Shown here: positions 1-8,042 of the stretch, piece after piece
Layout: every line of letters starts with the position of its first letter
Position numbering within the stretch: the first letter of the stretch is position 1
Translations under genes and position numbers: made by a program
The notes under the pieces: model-generated
Told to the model about the DNA's origin: nothing
What the model saw: the letters and a program-made list of their open reading frames with translations, nothing else
Database searches by the model: none
From: Micromonospora sp. MH99
GTDB lineage: Bacteria; Actinomycetota; Actinomycetes; Mycobacteriales; Micromonosporaceae
Direction: 5' to 3'
Length of the DNA: 64,000 nucleotides
Assembly (NCBI RefSeq): GCF_021442385.1
Contig: NZ_MUZA01000001.1
Coordinates: 1-64,000, forward strand

Positions 1-101
1 CTGAGCACCTTGCCGTCGACGTGGAAGACCTTGGTGCCGTGCTCGTCGAGGACGTCGAAGTCGTCGCCGATCGAAAAAAACCGCTCCCTGATGACAAGCA
101 T
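1..101 (-). CDS. LURP-one-related / tubby-like fold protein, N-terminal part only
   Basis: Only the first 33 codons lie in the window; the gene runs off the left edge. The protein begins MLVIRERFFSIGDDFDVLDE and continues with GTKVFHVDGKVL, which matches the opening strands of the LURP-one-related (DUF567) family, a tubby-like beta barrel whose bacterial members have no settled role. The ATG at 101 is preceded on the minus strand by a GGGAG ribosome-binding site at about 113-117. Family assignment rests on this short but characteristic N-terminus. Confidence 0.75.
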   Translation of the reverse strand, partial: MLVIRERFFSIGDDFDVLDEHGTKVFHVDGKVL

Positions 102-619
102 TCTTCGATTCTCCCTCACGGTGGGCGAAAGGGCTGGCCGGCGGACCGGTCTTCCGAAGTGGCGGGCGGGTAGTTGTGGTGCGCGTACGGCACGTCTGTT
201 GGCGATGGCGCCACCGAGGCAGGGGGCCGGGCCATGGGTGAGGCATGTCGAAGCCGCGAAGCTCGGACTAATGGCCGCTCCCGTCAGCTGAGACGCCGAT
301 CCCACCGGCAGTGCGGTTACTGGCGAGTCCTTTGTGGTGACGGTTCTATTTCTCCGATCGGCCGCGTCAGGGCATCGTGAATGCCCGACCGCCCCCCTTT
401 CCTCGGGCGATCACCGATCCAGGCCAGACCACCTGCCTCAACATGCCTAGTCATACCTAGTCATAACCCCCCCCGCGCCGAGCTGACCGCGCTGCCGGTC
501 GCCGAGCGGCGCGCCGTACTCACGGGCCCCGGCGGGCTGTGACCTACGGCTGGCATTGCCAGCCATGGCCATCGATCACTACCTTGGGTATGCGTATGGC
601 TACCGTGTAGGGAGGCTGG
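102..619. other. non-coding stretch between the LURP-one gene and the lipoprotein gene
   Basis: No reading frame here looks like a real protein. It should carry the promoter of the leftward LURP-one gene and that of the rightward pair starting at 620. The only regular structure I see is a short tandem repeat (446-465) followed by a C-run. Confidence 0.5.
446..465. repeat. perfect 10-bp tandem duplication cctagtcata x2
   Basis: Two adjacent identical copies of cctagtcata, followed by a run of Cs. It lies about 155 bp upstream of the gene at 620. It could be a regulator-binding direct repeat or simple slippage; nothing else supports either. Confidence 0.6.
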
Positions 620-1279
620 TTGCGGCGTCTGAGTGCTCTAGTTCCGCTGCTCCTGTTGTCGGCGGCTATTGCTTCATGCTCGCGAGCCACCCCCCTCTGC
701 GACTACGCGGACGGCCTGGTCAAGTCAGCGCAGCTAACTCAGGCGGCGGACGCCTACGCCACCGCGGAGCGCTCGGACGAGGGCGATTGCGCCGACGACG
801 GCCTCAAGCACGTCGGTGAGCTGCGAGCGAAGGCCAGCGCCTACGTCGCCAAAGGCCGCGCCGCGCGGCGGGCGGGACAGCTCCCGGCCGCCACCGCGTC
901 GTTCCGGGCCGCCCTGGCCATCGACCACAGCGACACCGAGGCGGCCGCCGAGTTGCAGGGCCTCACGAGTGTCTCGGCGACCCCGGCGCTTGCCCCGTCG
1001 GTCGTTCCCATCCTGGTCAAAGGCCCGCCGGGCCGGGACGCTGGGCGCGGGCTGGCATGGCTTGCCCTTGTCCTCGCCCTCGTCGTGATCATCGCTGCAC
1101 TTGGCCTGGCGATGTGGATACGGGCGACCCGCCTGGCGCTCGACCGGGTGGCCGCATCGCTCGATGCGGCGAAGATCCGCGACGACGATCTTCGGGCCGA
1201 CGTGGTGCGGTTGATCGATGCCGGCCGGGCGACCACGGATGACGTGGAGGAGTGGTACGGACCAGGCGGAGACCGATGA
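620..1279 (+). CDS. lipoprotein with C-terminal transmembrane anchor, partner of the RHIM-motif protein
   Basis: The protein has 219 residues. The TTG start at 620 has GGGAGG six bases upstream. The N-terminus is a lipoprotein signal peptide ending in a lipobox (IASC, Cys about 20). Residues about 25-115 are alanine-rich helices resembling tetratricopeptide repeats. A strong hydrophobic segment at about 145-168 (LALVLALVVIIAALGLAMW) would place the last roughly 50 residues in the cytoplasm. The stop overlaps the next start (ATGA at 1276-1279), so the two proteins are translationally coupled and probably act together. I infer an envelope sensor relaying to the cytoplasmic partner. No named family recognised. 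Confidence 0.7.
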   Translation: MRRLSALVPLLLLSAAIASCSRATPLCDYADGLVKSAQLTQAADAYATAERSDEGDCADDGLKHVGELRAKASAYVAKGRAARRAGQLPAATASFRAALAIDHSDTEAAAELQGLTSVSATPALAPSVVPILVKGPPGRDAGRGLAWLALVLALVVIIAALGLAMWIRATRLALDRVAASLDAAKIRDDDLRADVVRLIDAGRATTDDVEEWYGPGGDR

Positions 1280-2571
1280 CCAACCGCATCGACGTTACCC
1301 TCTATTGGCTCCGCACTGGCACCATCGGCCGGCTGGTGGCGCGGCGGCGGATGACCTGGTCCGGCGGCGACGAACCGGTCGACGAGATATGGGCGTCCGG
1401 TTCAGTCGACGAGATCCAGATCGCGACCGTCGATCATGCGGCACAGTCCACGGCTGAATGGCAGCGGTTGCTCGCCGGCATGGCAGTCCTGAAACTCACC
1501 GTGGTGACGGCCAAAGCTCGGCTCGTCCTGCGCCTCCTGGACGCTGATGCGCTCGAGAGCCTCGCCGGTACCGCCGCTCCCGCGACTTTGTTCGCCCGCG
1601 TGACCACGCAGTTCGAGGAGACCGACGGCGTGCTTCAGGCGGCCCGTGGCCACCTGAACGCGCCGGGGCGCCACCTGGTGGCCCAGCCGCTGCTGCCAGT
1701 GCTGCGGGCGGCGCTGCAGAGCGTCAACCTGGCGAAGACCGACCTGCCACCGCCGGCCAGACCCGCCGAGGAGCCGGCGCCAGCGCTGCGGGAGTGCCTT
1801 CCGCCTGCAATCAAGTTTGAACGGACCCGGGGCGCCCAGGTCGGCCACCACAACGTTCAGATCAACCGCTTCGAAGTCCGCGGCCCGACGCCGAGCCTCG
1901 ACCTTGAGCGGGTGCTGTCTCGTCCCGAAGTCAAGGCCGCCCGGACCGCGCTGCTGGCCGACCCGACCAACGCGGCGCGACGCACCGAGTTCGTCGAGTC
2001 GCTCCAACGGATCTCGGGCTGGGCGGTCAAGGCGAAGCCGCTGGTGCTTTCGGCCACGAGCCGACCGCCCAGCTTCCTCGAACGGGTCTTCTCCGTCGAA
2101 GGATTGCAGGTCGGCAACGGCAACACCCAGCGGAACACTTTCAAATGCTGCGTGACCGACGTCCCGGCGGCCCAAAATCTCCTGAACAACGACCCCGCAC
2201 TGGCCAGGAGCCTGGCCGACTATCTCTGCCCACGTTCCGGCATCGTCGGTGATTTCAGCACCTTCCGCGAAAACCTGCAGCGCACGATGCGCGACCTGCC
2301 GATCACCCTCACCAATCCCCACAGCGTCCGCCTGCCGATTCCCGAGCCGGGCCAGACCCTGATCGTCCGGGACATCGACGGGGTGTCCATCGGCCCGAAG
2401 AGCCCCATCAAAGAGGCCGTCGTCAATCGCAGCGAGCCGCCGCCGCCGTACATACCGCCGAGCCCAGCGCCGCCGCAGGTTCATCCGCCGAATCCAGCCG
2501 ACGAACTGTCCACAAGGACCCCGGAGCCTCCCCATCGAAGCATCCCCGGGCCAGGATCTTTCGGTTTCTGA
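1276..2571 (+). CDS. protein with two RHIM-like amyloid-signalling motifs
   Basis: The protein has 431 residues, starting at the ATG that overlaps the previous stop. Two segments share a Q-V-G-x-x-N-x-Q core: residues about 186-199 (GAQVGHHNVQINRF) and about 276-289 (GLQVGNGNTQRNTF). This core resembles the RHIM of RIPK1/RIPK3 and the bacterial amyloid-signalling (BASS3-type) motifs found next to actinobacterial NLR and effector genes; that comparison is established knowledge, the assignment here is mine. The N-terminal 150 residues look globular and may be an adaptor or effector domain; the C-terminal 60 are proline-rich (PPPPYIPPSPAPPQ) and disordered. No signal peptide, so probably cytoplasmic. 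Confidence 0.7.
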   Translation: MTNRIDVTLYWLRTGTIGRLVARRRMTWSGGDEPVDEIWASGSVDEIQIATVDHAAQSTAEWQRLLAGMAVLKLTVVTAKARLVLRLLDADALESLAGTAAPATLFARVTTQFEETDGVLQAARGHLNAPGRHLVAQPLLPVLRAALQSVNLAKTDLPPPARPAEEPAPALRECLPPAIKFERTRGAQVGHHNVQINRFEVRGPTPSLDLERVLSRPEVKAARTALLADPTNAARRTEFVESLQRISGWAVKAKPLVLSATSRPPSFLERVFSVEGLQVGNGNTQRNTFKCCVTDVPAAQNLLNNDPALARSLADYLCPRSGIVGDFSTFRENLQRTMRDLPITLTNPHSVRLPIPEPGQTLIVRDIDGVSIGPKSPIKEAVVNRSEPPPPYIPPSPAPPQVHPPNPADELSTRTPEPPHRSIPGPGSFGF

Positions 2572-3087
2572 GCCGAGCTGCCGGACCGAATCGTCGGCAC
2601 ATGTGCGCCGACGCGCGCCGACCAGCAGGTTGCGACAGAACCCGTCTGCAAGCTGCGAGATCCGATACCGTCGCTCGGGACGTTCCCGAGCGCGGTGGGA
2701 TGGCAGTGGTGATTGCAGGCGTAGAGCCAGGCGGGTAGGGCCGCTCGTCGGGCGGTCTGGGATCGGTTGGCCCGGTCGCCGCGCCAGAATCGGGCGAGCC
2801 GCAAGTCTCGGCGCCCCTGGCAGCCCCATCGAGAACCAGATCCAGCCCTGAAACGGCGGGGAGACTGCCGATGTGGGCTGGGAGCCTCGCTGCCGCTACC
2901 TCCCAGCTTCGACTCCCGGCCCTGGCCTGGGCCCCACGCTTGGGCCCTACGCTGACAGCGCCGCAGCCGCTCATGCCGCCGAGAGGTCGCTATTGGGCGA
3001 CCGCTTGCCGTCGGTCCTCGGCGCCTGAACACTTTCCCGCCTGATCGGCAATGTCAGGGTGAAGCGCGAACTTTGCCGAGGAGGGCC
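2572..3087. other. non-coding stretch upstream of the sigma factor gene
   Basis: No convincing coding frame on either strand. It presumably holds the terminator of the preceding pair and the promoter of the ECF sigma operon. I found no clear hairpin or ECF-type promoter by eye. Confidence 0.4.
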
Positions 3088-3660
3088 ATGGCTTCGGATG
3101 CGGATTTGATAGGCCGGTCGCTGGATGGCGATGTCGACGCCTTCGTAGAGGTGGTCGAGCGTCATGAGGCCGCCGTCGGTTCGTACCTCGTTCGCCGGGC
3201 TGGGCGGGATGCGGCTGAGGACCTCCTGGGCGAGGTTTGGGTTGCGGCGTTCGAGTCGCGGCGATCGTACGACCGGTCGTACGACGATGCGCGGCCGTGG
3301 CTGTACGGGGTGGCATTGAATCGCTTGCGGCGCTACTGGCGAGCCCGGCCGGCCGAGGACCTGGTGGCGGACGTGCCGGACGTGGCTACTGGATGGGATC
3401 CGTGGTCGGCGGTGGACCTCGGCGTGGACGCCCGGGCGGTGCTCCGGTCGGCCCTGACGCGGCTCAAACCCGAAGAGCGGGAGGTCCTGAGGCTCGTCGC
3501 CTGGGAGGACCTGACCGCAGCCGACGCCGCGCGGGCCCTCGGCATACCGGCCGGCACCGCGCGGCGGTTGCTGAGCCAGGCCAGGGCGGCATTGCGCGAC
3601 GCCCCGGGGGTGTCCGCGCTTCTGAAGGACCGCAACAGCGCGAAGGAGAGACACCGATGA
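3088..3660 (+). CDS. ECF-family RNA polymerase sigma factor
   Basis: The protein has 190 residues. The ATG at 3088 follows GAGGAGGG. Region 2 is at about 8-75 (DVDAFVEVVERHE ... AEDLLGEVWVAAFE, then RPWLYGVALNRLRRYWR) and region 4 at about 122-175 (RLKPEEREVLRLVAWEDLTAADAARALGI, then GTARRLLSQAR, the -35-binding helix-turn-helix). This is the standard two-domain ECF sigma70 layout. It directs polymerase to a small stress or envelope regulon, probably including its own operon. It overlaps the next gene by ATGA (3657-3660), the usual arrangement for a sigma factor and its membrane partner. Confidence 0.92.
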   Translation: MASDADLIGRSLDGDVDAFVEVVERHEAAVGSYLVRRAGRDAAEDLLGEVWVAAFESRRSYDRSYDDARPWLYGVALNRLRRYWRARPAEDLVADVPDVATGWDPWSAVDLGVDARAVLRSALTRLKPEEREVLRLVAWEDLTAADAARALGIPAGTARRLLSQARAALRDAPGVSALLKDRNSAKERHR

Positions 3661-4802
3661 CCGACGAGCTTGATCTGGTCGGTGCGTTGGGCAGCGCAGA
3701 ACCACTGCGCCCGGAGGCGTATCAGCGGGCGCGGGCGGTGCTGCGGGCGGCTATGGCCGACCCCGGAACCGTGCGGCTGCTGGGCGCAATATCAGCGGAA
3801 GACACGACTATGGAGGCGACTTCAACCATGGAAACGACGACAGCCACGCGGGACCACGAATCCAGCCCGGCGCTTCAGCGCCGCCGCAGGATCGGTATCG
3901 CGGGCCGATTGGGCATTGGCGCCGGGGTGGGGGTTGCCGCCGCGGCGGCAGCCGTCGCTGTGGTGCTCAACTTGTCGGGGACCGGGGGCACGGAGGCCGG
4001 CAAGGATTCGGCGGCCGCCGCCTCGGGCTCGACCACCGTCGACGGGTCCGCCGAGCCCGCGCCGCTGATGATCCTGGCCGGGTCCATCAAGACGGTCACC
4101 CCGTCGGAGGGCGACGCGTGGCTGGTGAAGGCGACGCAGGTCAACGGCACCAAGACCATGCAGGTCGTCTACACGCTGTACACCGACGGTCACGCGATCT
4201 ATACGGGCAACAGCGTGAAGGACATCAAGCGTGCGATCGCCCGTCACCAGGACCAGATGACGGACGGTGGCTACGCTCCGCTCCTCAAGGCGGCCGTCGC
4301 CGCGGCGGACAGCAGCCCGGCCGATGGCCGGACCCAGATGCTCAAGGCAGCCAACGATCCGCTTGTGGGCCTTGACCCCGCAGTGCAGAAGGCGGTGTGG
4401 GACAAGCAGCAGGCGGATGCCCAGGTGATCATCAGGCAGAAGGGCGGTAACGCCGAGCCGAAGCCGTACAGCCCCCAGGCCGTTCAGCGGCACTTCGACA
4501 ACGCCCTGTGGACGTACAGCACCGAAGCACTGTCCGCTGGCGACGGCAACACGCAGGTCCGGGCCGGTGTGCTGCGTCTGCTGTCCACCATCTCCGCGGT
4601 CAGCGTCAAGAACTCGACCACCCACGGCAAGGCCACGCTGACGATCACCGCCGGCCCCGAGGTGTTCGGCGGCGAGGGCAGCGAGGTGCTGACCATCGAC
4701 GCCACGACCGGCATGCTCGTCAAGGACGTCTCCACCGTGCCGGGCCTCCCTCAGGCCTCTACGACGTACGAGTCCTCCCGCGTGACGAAGGCCGACCTGT
4801 AG
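3657..4802 (+). CDS. CU044_5270-type membrane protein, probable anti-sigma partner
   Basis: The protein has 381 residues and is coupled to the sigma factor by ATGA. The N-terminus (DELDLVGALGSAEPLRPEAYQRAR) is typical of the actinobacterial CU044_5270 family, which follows ECF sigma genes. A cytoplasmic N-terminal 80 residues, basic RRRRIGIAGR, then one membrane segment at about 90-108 (GVGVAAAAAAVAVVLNL) precede a roughly 270-residue extracytoplasmic domain. The expected role is membrane-anchored control of the sigma factor with an external sensor domain. No zinc-binding HxxxCxxC motif is visible, so it is not a classical ZAS anti-sigma factor. A perfect terminator hairpin follows. Confidence 0.85.
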   Translation: MTDELDLVGALGSAEPLRPEAYQRARAVLRAAMADPGTVRLLGAISAEDTTMEATSTMETTTATRDHESSPALQRRRRIGIAGRLGIGAGVGVAAAAAAVAVVLNLSGTGGTEAGKDSAAAASGSTTVDGSAEPAPLMILAGSIKTVTPSEGDAWLVKATQVNGTKTMQVVYTLYTDGHAIYTGNSVKDIKRAIARHQDQMTDGGYAPLLKAAVAAADSSPADGRTQMLKAANDPLVGLDPAVQKAVWDKQQADAQVIIRQKGGNAEPKPYSPQAVQRHFDNALWTYSTEALSAGDGNTQVRAGVLRLLSTISAVSVKNSTTHGKATLTITAGPEVFGGEGSEVLTIDATTGMLVKDVSTVPGLPQASTTYESSRVTKADL

Positions 4803-4833
4803 GTCGGTAACGCGCCCGGCGTTCGATGACGGT

Positions 4834-4857
4834 GCGGGCCGCCCGGAGGCGGCCCGC
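4834..4857 (+). terminator. intrinsic terminator of the sigma operon
   Basis: A perfect 10-bp inverted repeat, gcgggccgcc / ggcggcccgc, with a 4-base cgga loop, 31 bp after the stop of the CU044_5270 gene. There is no strong T-run, which is common in high-GC actinomycetes. Confidence 0.8.
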
Positions 4858-4949
4858 GCTGTCGTCTGTTGTTCGCGCGGCCCATGCCTGACCGCGATGA
4901 TCGACGCGTGACGTGCATTCCGGACCTGGCGCCCTGCGACTACTACCCG

Positions 4950-5500
4950 GGCGCACCGGACGCTGCTGCCATTGGTCGGCTGGATTCGAGCAGGCCTTTC
5001 TCTACTCGCCGGCAAACCGGTACGGCCCAGGCGTGGGTACCACGGACTGGACGTTGGTCGCGCCGGCGCTGGGGCGCACGACGTGGGTCGCCAACCAGGG
5101 GTACGAGGGACCGGTCATCTTCAAGGCGAACCCCGGTGACACCTCCTGCCCGGGCCAGTTCTACCTCTGGGGCGACCGGCACACGAACGGCGGCGGATAC
5201 CAGGCCGCGTGCCACGAGAGCATCGAGGCCCCGAGCTGGAACGCCAAGGCGATCACGATGACCAACGCGGGTGTCGTTCGTCCGCGTCACGGCACCGTGA
5301 TCCCACTGACCGTCCGCGAGTGGAACGACAACCGCGGGATCCCGAACAGCGACGTCACGACCACCACCGAGATGGCCGTCGCGCCGTACGCGAGCAAGGC
5401 CCAGACGACCACGGGCCACCGCGACGGTCACGGCGGCCGACGGGTTCGAGACCGGCGGACAGGGTGCGGTTCCACCTCGTTGGTGCGCTGTGCCGATGGG
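4950..5500 (+). pseudogene. remnant of a GH43-type glycosidase with Ig-like tail
   Basis: Frame-conserved text resembles the end of an actinobacterial GH43-type arabinofuranosidase/xylosidase catalytic domain: GPVIFKANPGD, FYLWGDR, GGGYQAACHESIEAPSW and the characteristic RPRHGTVIPLT (about 5120-5315). It continues into a VTTTTEMAVAPYA linker; near 5414 the frame shifts, and the next frame reads ATATVTAADGF, typical of a bacterial Ig-like repeat. The 5' three quarters of the gene, the signal peptide and a start with ribosome-binding site are missing. It lies between an intact operon and a leftward gene, so it looks like debris of a once larger secreted enzyme. Confidence 0.7.
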
Positions 5501-5518
5501 CCAGCATCGCCGCCGCGA

Positions 5519-6205
5519 TCAGCAGTCGCTTACGGCCACATAGGGTTGCTCAAGTCGATCCGCATCATCTTGCAACAGGTCACTGCCGTACTGATCCAAG
5601 GCGGCGGACGACATTGGTTCAGACTTGCCGTTTCCGAGGAGATACCACCGACCCTCGGAATTCATGAAGGCTATGGCGGCAACCTGCTGCTTGCTGTCGA
5701 TCCGGATGCTCACTCGCGAGCAGGGTGGGAGTATGCGGGTTACGCGGATCCGTGGCTGGATGCCGGTCGGAACTTTTTCGAAGAAGTCCCATGCGTAAGG
5801 ATAGAGGACGGGGATCTTCCCCTTGTTCTCGATGGTCAGAACGTTGTTGACCACCCACCACTGAACGCGTTCCGTATTCGCTCGAGATTGCTCAGCCGCC
5901 TGTTCCGCATCTTTCTGTTGTTGATGTGCGTTCGCGTTGCGCACCTGCTCGACGTTGTCCTTGTTGATCTGATTACCCACGATCGCCACGATCAGTGCCG
6001 CGGCGGAGGCCGCCACCGCGAACCATGTTGCCACCGCCTGTGACCTTTCGGCCTTGTTGGGCACGGGCTCCACCGGCGCATCCCGCTGCACCCGGCCCCT
6101 CGGTACATATAGGCCATCTGCCCGCCGGTGCCAGTGCGCTCCCTCCCCGCCGATCTGTTTCAGTTCCTCTCCGATCGAAGAAGATCGACGGTTTGGGTCG
6201 GTCAC
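5519..6205 (-). CDS. single-pass membrane protein of unknown function
   Basis: The protein has 228 residues from a GTG at 6205 preceded by GAGGGG with good spacing; an upstream ATG at 6229 would add 8 residues. The N-terminal 60 residues are hydrophilic, one membrane segment lies at about 66-86 (VATWFAVAASAAALIVAIVG), a short coiled, glutamine-rich stretch follows (HQQQKDAEQAAEQSR), and the rest is a small beta-rich domain starting VNNVLTIENKGKIPVLYPYAW. This layout recurs in actinobacterial hypothetical proteins. It is the only intact gene in the decayed 4.9-7.2 kb stretch. Confidence 0.7.
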   Translation of the reverse strand: MTDPNRRSSSIGEELKQIGGEGAHWHRRADGLYVPRGRVQRDAPVEPVPNKAERSQAVATWFAVAASAAALIVAIVGNQINKDNVEQVRNANAHQQQKDAEQAAEQSRANTERVQWWVVNNVLTIENKGKIPVLYPYAWDFFEKVPTGIQPRIRVTRILPPCSRVSIRIDSKQQVAAIAFMNSEGRWYLLGNGKSEPMSSAALDQYGSDLLQDDADRLEQPYVAVSDC

Positions 6206-6249
6206 CGCTCCACCCCTCAGTAAACCCATACGGCTCTTGCTGTCATCGA

Positions 6250-7010
6250 TTTGGTCCAGGACAAACTATTTGCCAGGTCCGACCAGTTCGGGTGCCACGC
6301 TGTCGGGGGCGACGGCCGCGTGGAGGTCGTCGCCCGTCCGGCGAGGCCATCCAGATCGAGCATCTCGTTCCCATCATGACCACCGTAGACAAAAGCCGAG
6401 GTGGGCGGCGTGTTGGCCGAGCCGGAATTCAGCGTCAGGGGGCCGGCCGAAGTACGCGGTGTCCGTGGCACTGTCGCAGAAGCAGTCGGCGCCCCCGCTG
6501 AAGTCCCAATTCGCGATCTCGGTCACGGCCAGGATGCCGGGCATGGCCGGGACGCCGTTGGCGGCGTCGGCGTCCGTACCGCTCAGGTCATCGACGGTGA
6601 CCACGCGGTTCCAGGCGCGTACGTCGGCGATGTCACCGTAGTACGGGTCCACGACTCCGCCGTTGTACCAACCGCGACCGATGCAGAGCGGCCCGGTGGC
6701 CTTCCACGGCGTTGCCGCTCTGGCGGACTCCTTCACGAGGGCGCCGTTGACGTACAGCCGCATGACCCTTTCACCGGCGTCGTAGACCCCAGTCAGGTGT
6801 ACCCACTTGTTCAGGTCGGCGGTGGTGATGGTCGTGGCGCTCGAGGCGTCGACACCACCGCTCAAGGAGTCGCTGGTGTCCTTCGTGTAGAAGGACCAGC
6901 GCGGGGTCCCGTCGATGTGCCGCGCGCCAAGATGCGGGTGTCCTGTACCCACGTCGGTGCGGGGTTGCTCAGCGTCAGCGTGTTGCCGGTCACCTGATCG
7001 GTCCAGTTGT
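6250..7010 (-). pseudogene. remnant of a LamG (concanavalin-like) domain protein
   Basis: Minus-strand frames carry a recognisable LamG jelly-roll: PRWSFYTKDTSDSL, LNKWVHLTGVYDAGERVMRLYVNG, IGRGWYNGG and YGDIADVRAWNRVV, then a second repeat beginning IANWDFSGGADCFCDSATD. The reading frame breaks at about 6440, where the sequence continues in another frame as LTLNSGSANTPPTSAFVYGGHDG. At the upstream side the frame also breaks at about 6930 (DQVTGNTLTLSNPAPTWV is in a different frame). Both ends of the gene are missing. It resembles large secreted multi-LamG proteins of actinomycetes. Confidence 0.7.
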
Positions 7011-7013
7011 GCC

Positions 7014-7193
7014 CGCGAATGTCGCGCCTTGCTGCACCTGTTCGACGCCGGTCACACCGACGAGTCGGCCGGCCGGAAGCTCGGCCTCTCCGCGCGCACC
7101 GTGCGTCGGGTGGTGGCCGAGCTTACCGACCGGCTCCGGGTGAGCAGCCGCTTTCAGGCGGGTGCCGAGGCGGTCCGCCAAGGGTGGATCTGA
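7014..7193 (+). pseudogene. C-terminal remnant of a LuxR-type HTH regulator
   Basis: The frame reads LLHLFDAGHTDESAGRKLGL followed by SARTVRRVVAELTDRL and ends GAEAVRQGWI. This is the C-terminal helix-turn-helix of a LuxR/TrmB-like regulator (a standard actinobacterial form). Everything before residue A-R-E-C is missing; the upstream DNA is LamG remnant of the opposite strand. There is no start codon with a ribosome-binding site, so I call it a truncated fragment. Confidence 0.65.
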
Positions 7194-7200
7194 TCAGATC
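7187..7200. repeat. 14-bp perfect palindrome gatctgatcagatc
   Basis: The palindrome spans the last codons of the LuxR remnant (+) and the end of the lipoprotein gene (-). It has no spacer, so it is more like a protein or restriction site than a terminator. Confidence 0.6.
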
Positions 7201-7649
7201 GGCTCCGTGAAGTTCTCCCGCATGGAGATCATTACCTCGGCGCACACCGGATGGCCCGCCGGGCAGGGGGTGCCGTCGATCGTCGACGGCCAGATCGTCA
7301 ATCCCCCCTTGTCGTACGTCCAGCACGCCACCCCCGGGCCGTTGTCGCAATTCGTGTGGTGACGCCAGCCGGCCGCCACGATCTGTTCGTCCAGCTCGCG
7401 AACCGCCGTGTCCGCCTTGTTGTAGGCCTGGTAGTGGCGTTCCCAGCGCAGCTTCCCCCGGGATCGCTCGGCCACCGGTGTGCCCCGCAGCTGCCAACCG
7501 GCGGGAGTGGTGATCTCGTCGAGTCGCGCTTGGCCGATGGCGAGCAACTCCTCGGTCGACCGCTTCTCCGGCGGCGGGCCACCACAAGCCGACACGAGCG
7601 TGACAGCCGTGAGGGCGAGGGCTACCGACCGGCGCCGATAGAACCGCAT
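7194..7649 (-). CDS. small secreted lipoprotein, function unknown
   Basis: The protein has 151 residues. The ATG at 7649 has AGAGG upstream; a GTG directly before it is the alternative. It has a clear lipoprotein signal peptide with lipobox LVSAC (Cys about 22). The mature part is about 130 residues with GWQLRGTPVAERSRGKLRWERHYQAYN-type text and a Cys pair (NCDNG, VACWTYDKGG, later TPCPAGHPVC) that could form disulfides. Such short lipoproteins are frequent in Micromonosporaceae and have no known function. The end abuts the LuxR remnant convergently. Confidence 0.75.
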   Translation of the reverse strand: MRFYRRRSVALALTAVTLVSACGGPPPEKRSTEELLAIGQARLDEITTPAGWQLRGTPVAERSRGKLRWERHYQAYNKADTAVRELDEQIVAAGWRHHTNCDNGPGVACWTYDKGGLTIWPSTIDGTPCPAGHPVCAEVMISMRENFTEPI

Positions 7650-7777
7650 CACACGCCTCTTTCTCTGTCGGCGGATCCGGGCCGGCCACCTCGGCCGGCC
7701 CGGATCATCAACGAACGATACGTCTCACCGCAGCCCGGTGGGGTAGGCCGACGTGTCCGTCCCACCCCTCCGAGCGG

Positions 7778-8041
7778 TCACCAACCGAACCAGCTGGAGA
7801 GGATCGCGCGGATGGCGGCGAAGATTCCACCAAGCGACGGTGGCGGCGACACCGGTGGCTTCGGCTTGGGCAACAGCCGGTCGAGATCGTCGATGCCGGG
7901 CTGCGGGCTCAGCTGTGGATCGGCGCCTCCCTTGCGCAGCACGCCCGGTACCCGGCGCAACTCGGACAGCGCCTGCCGGCCCGTGTCGTAGAGGCCGCTC
8001 GACCGGGCGGCGGCGAAGCGCTGCCGTCCGGTTCGGATCAC
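7778..8041 (-). CDS. small hypothetical protein
   Basis: The frame has 87 codons from a GTG at 8041, 1 bp after the stop of the NmrA-type gene, suggesting co-transcription. The middle is proline-rich (LLPKPKPPVSPPPSL) and the last 18 residues are hydrophobic and aromatic (GGIFAAIRAILSSWFGW), so a membrane-tethered tail is possible. No family recognised. It may not be expressed; the support is codon-position bias, spacing and orientation. Confidence 0.4.
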   Translation of the reverse strand: MIRTGRQRFAAARSSGLYDTGRQALSELRRVPGVLRKGGADPQLSPQPGIDDLDRLLPKPKPPVSPPPSLGGIFAAIRAILSSWFGW

Positions 8042-8042
8042 G

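Noticed and set aside
1402-2829. 475-codon minus-strand open frame across the RHIM-motif gene
   Set aside because: Codon composition matches the antisense of the real gene; no family similarity.
4540-4570. GDGNTQ text in the CU044_5270 protein, similar to the RHIM-like motif
   Set aside because: The surrounding residues lack the Q-V-G core and it lies in a folded extracytoplasmic domain.
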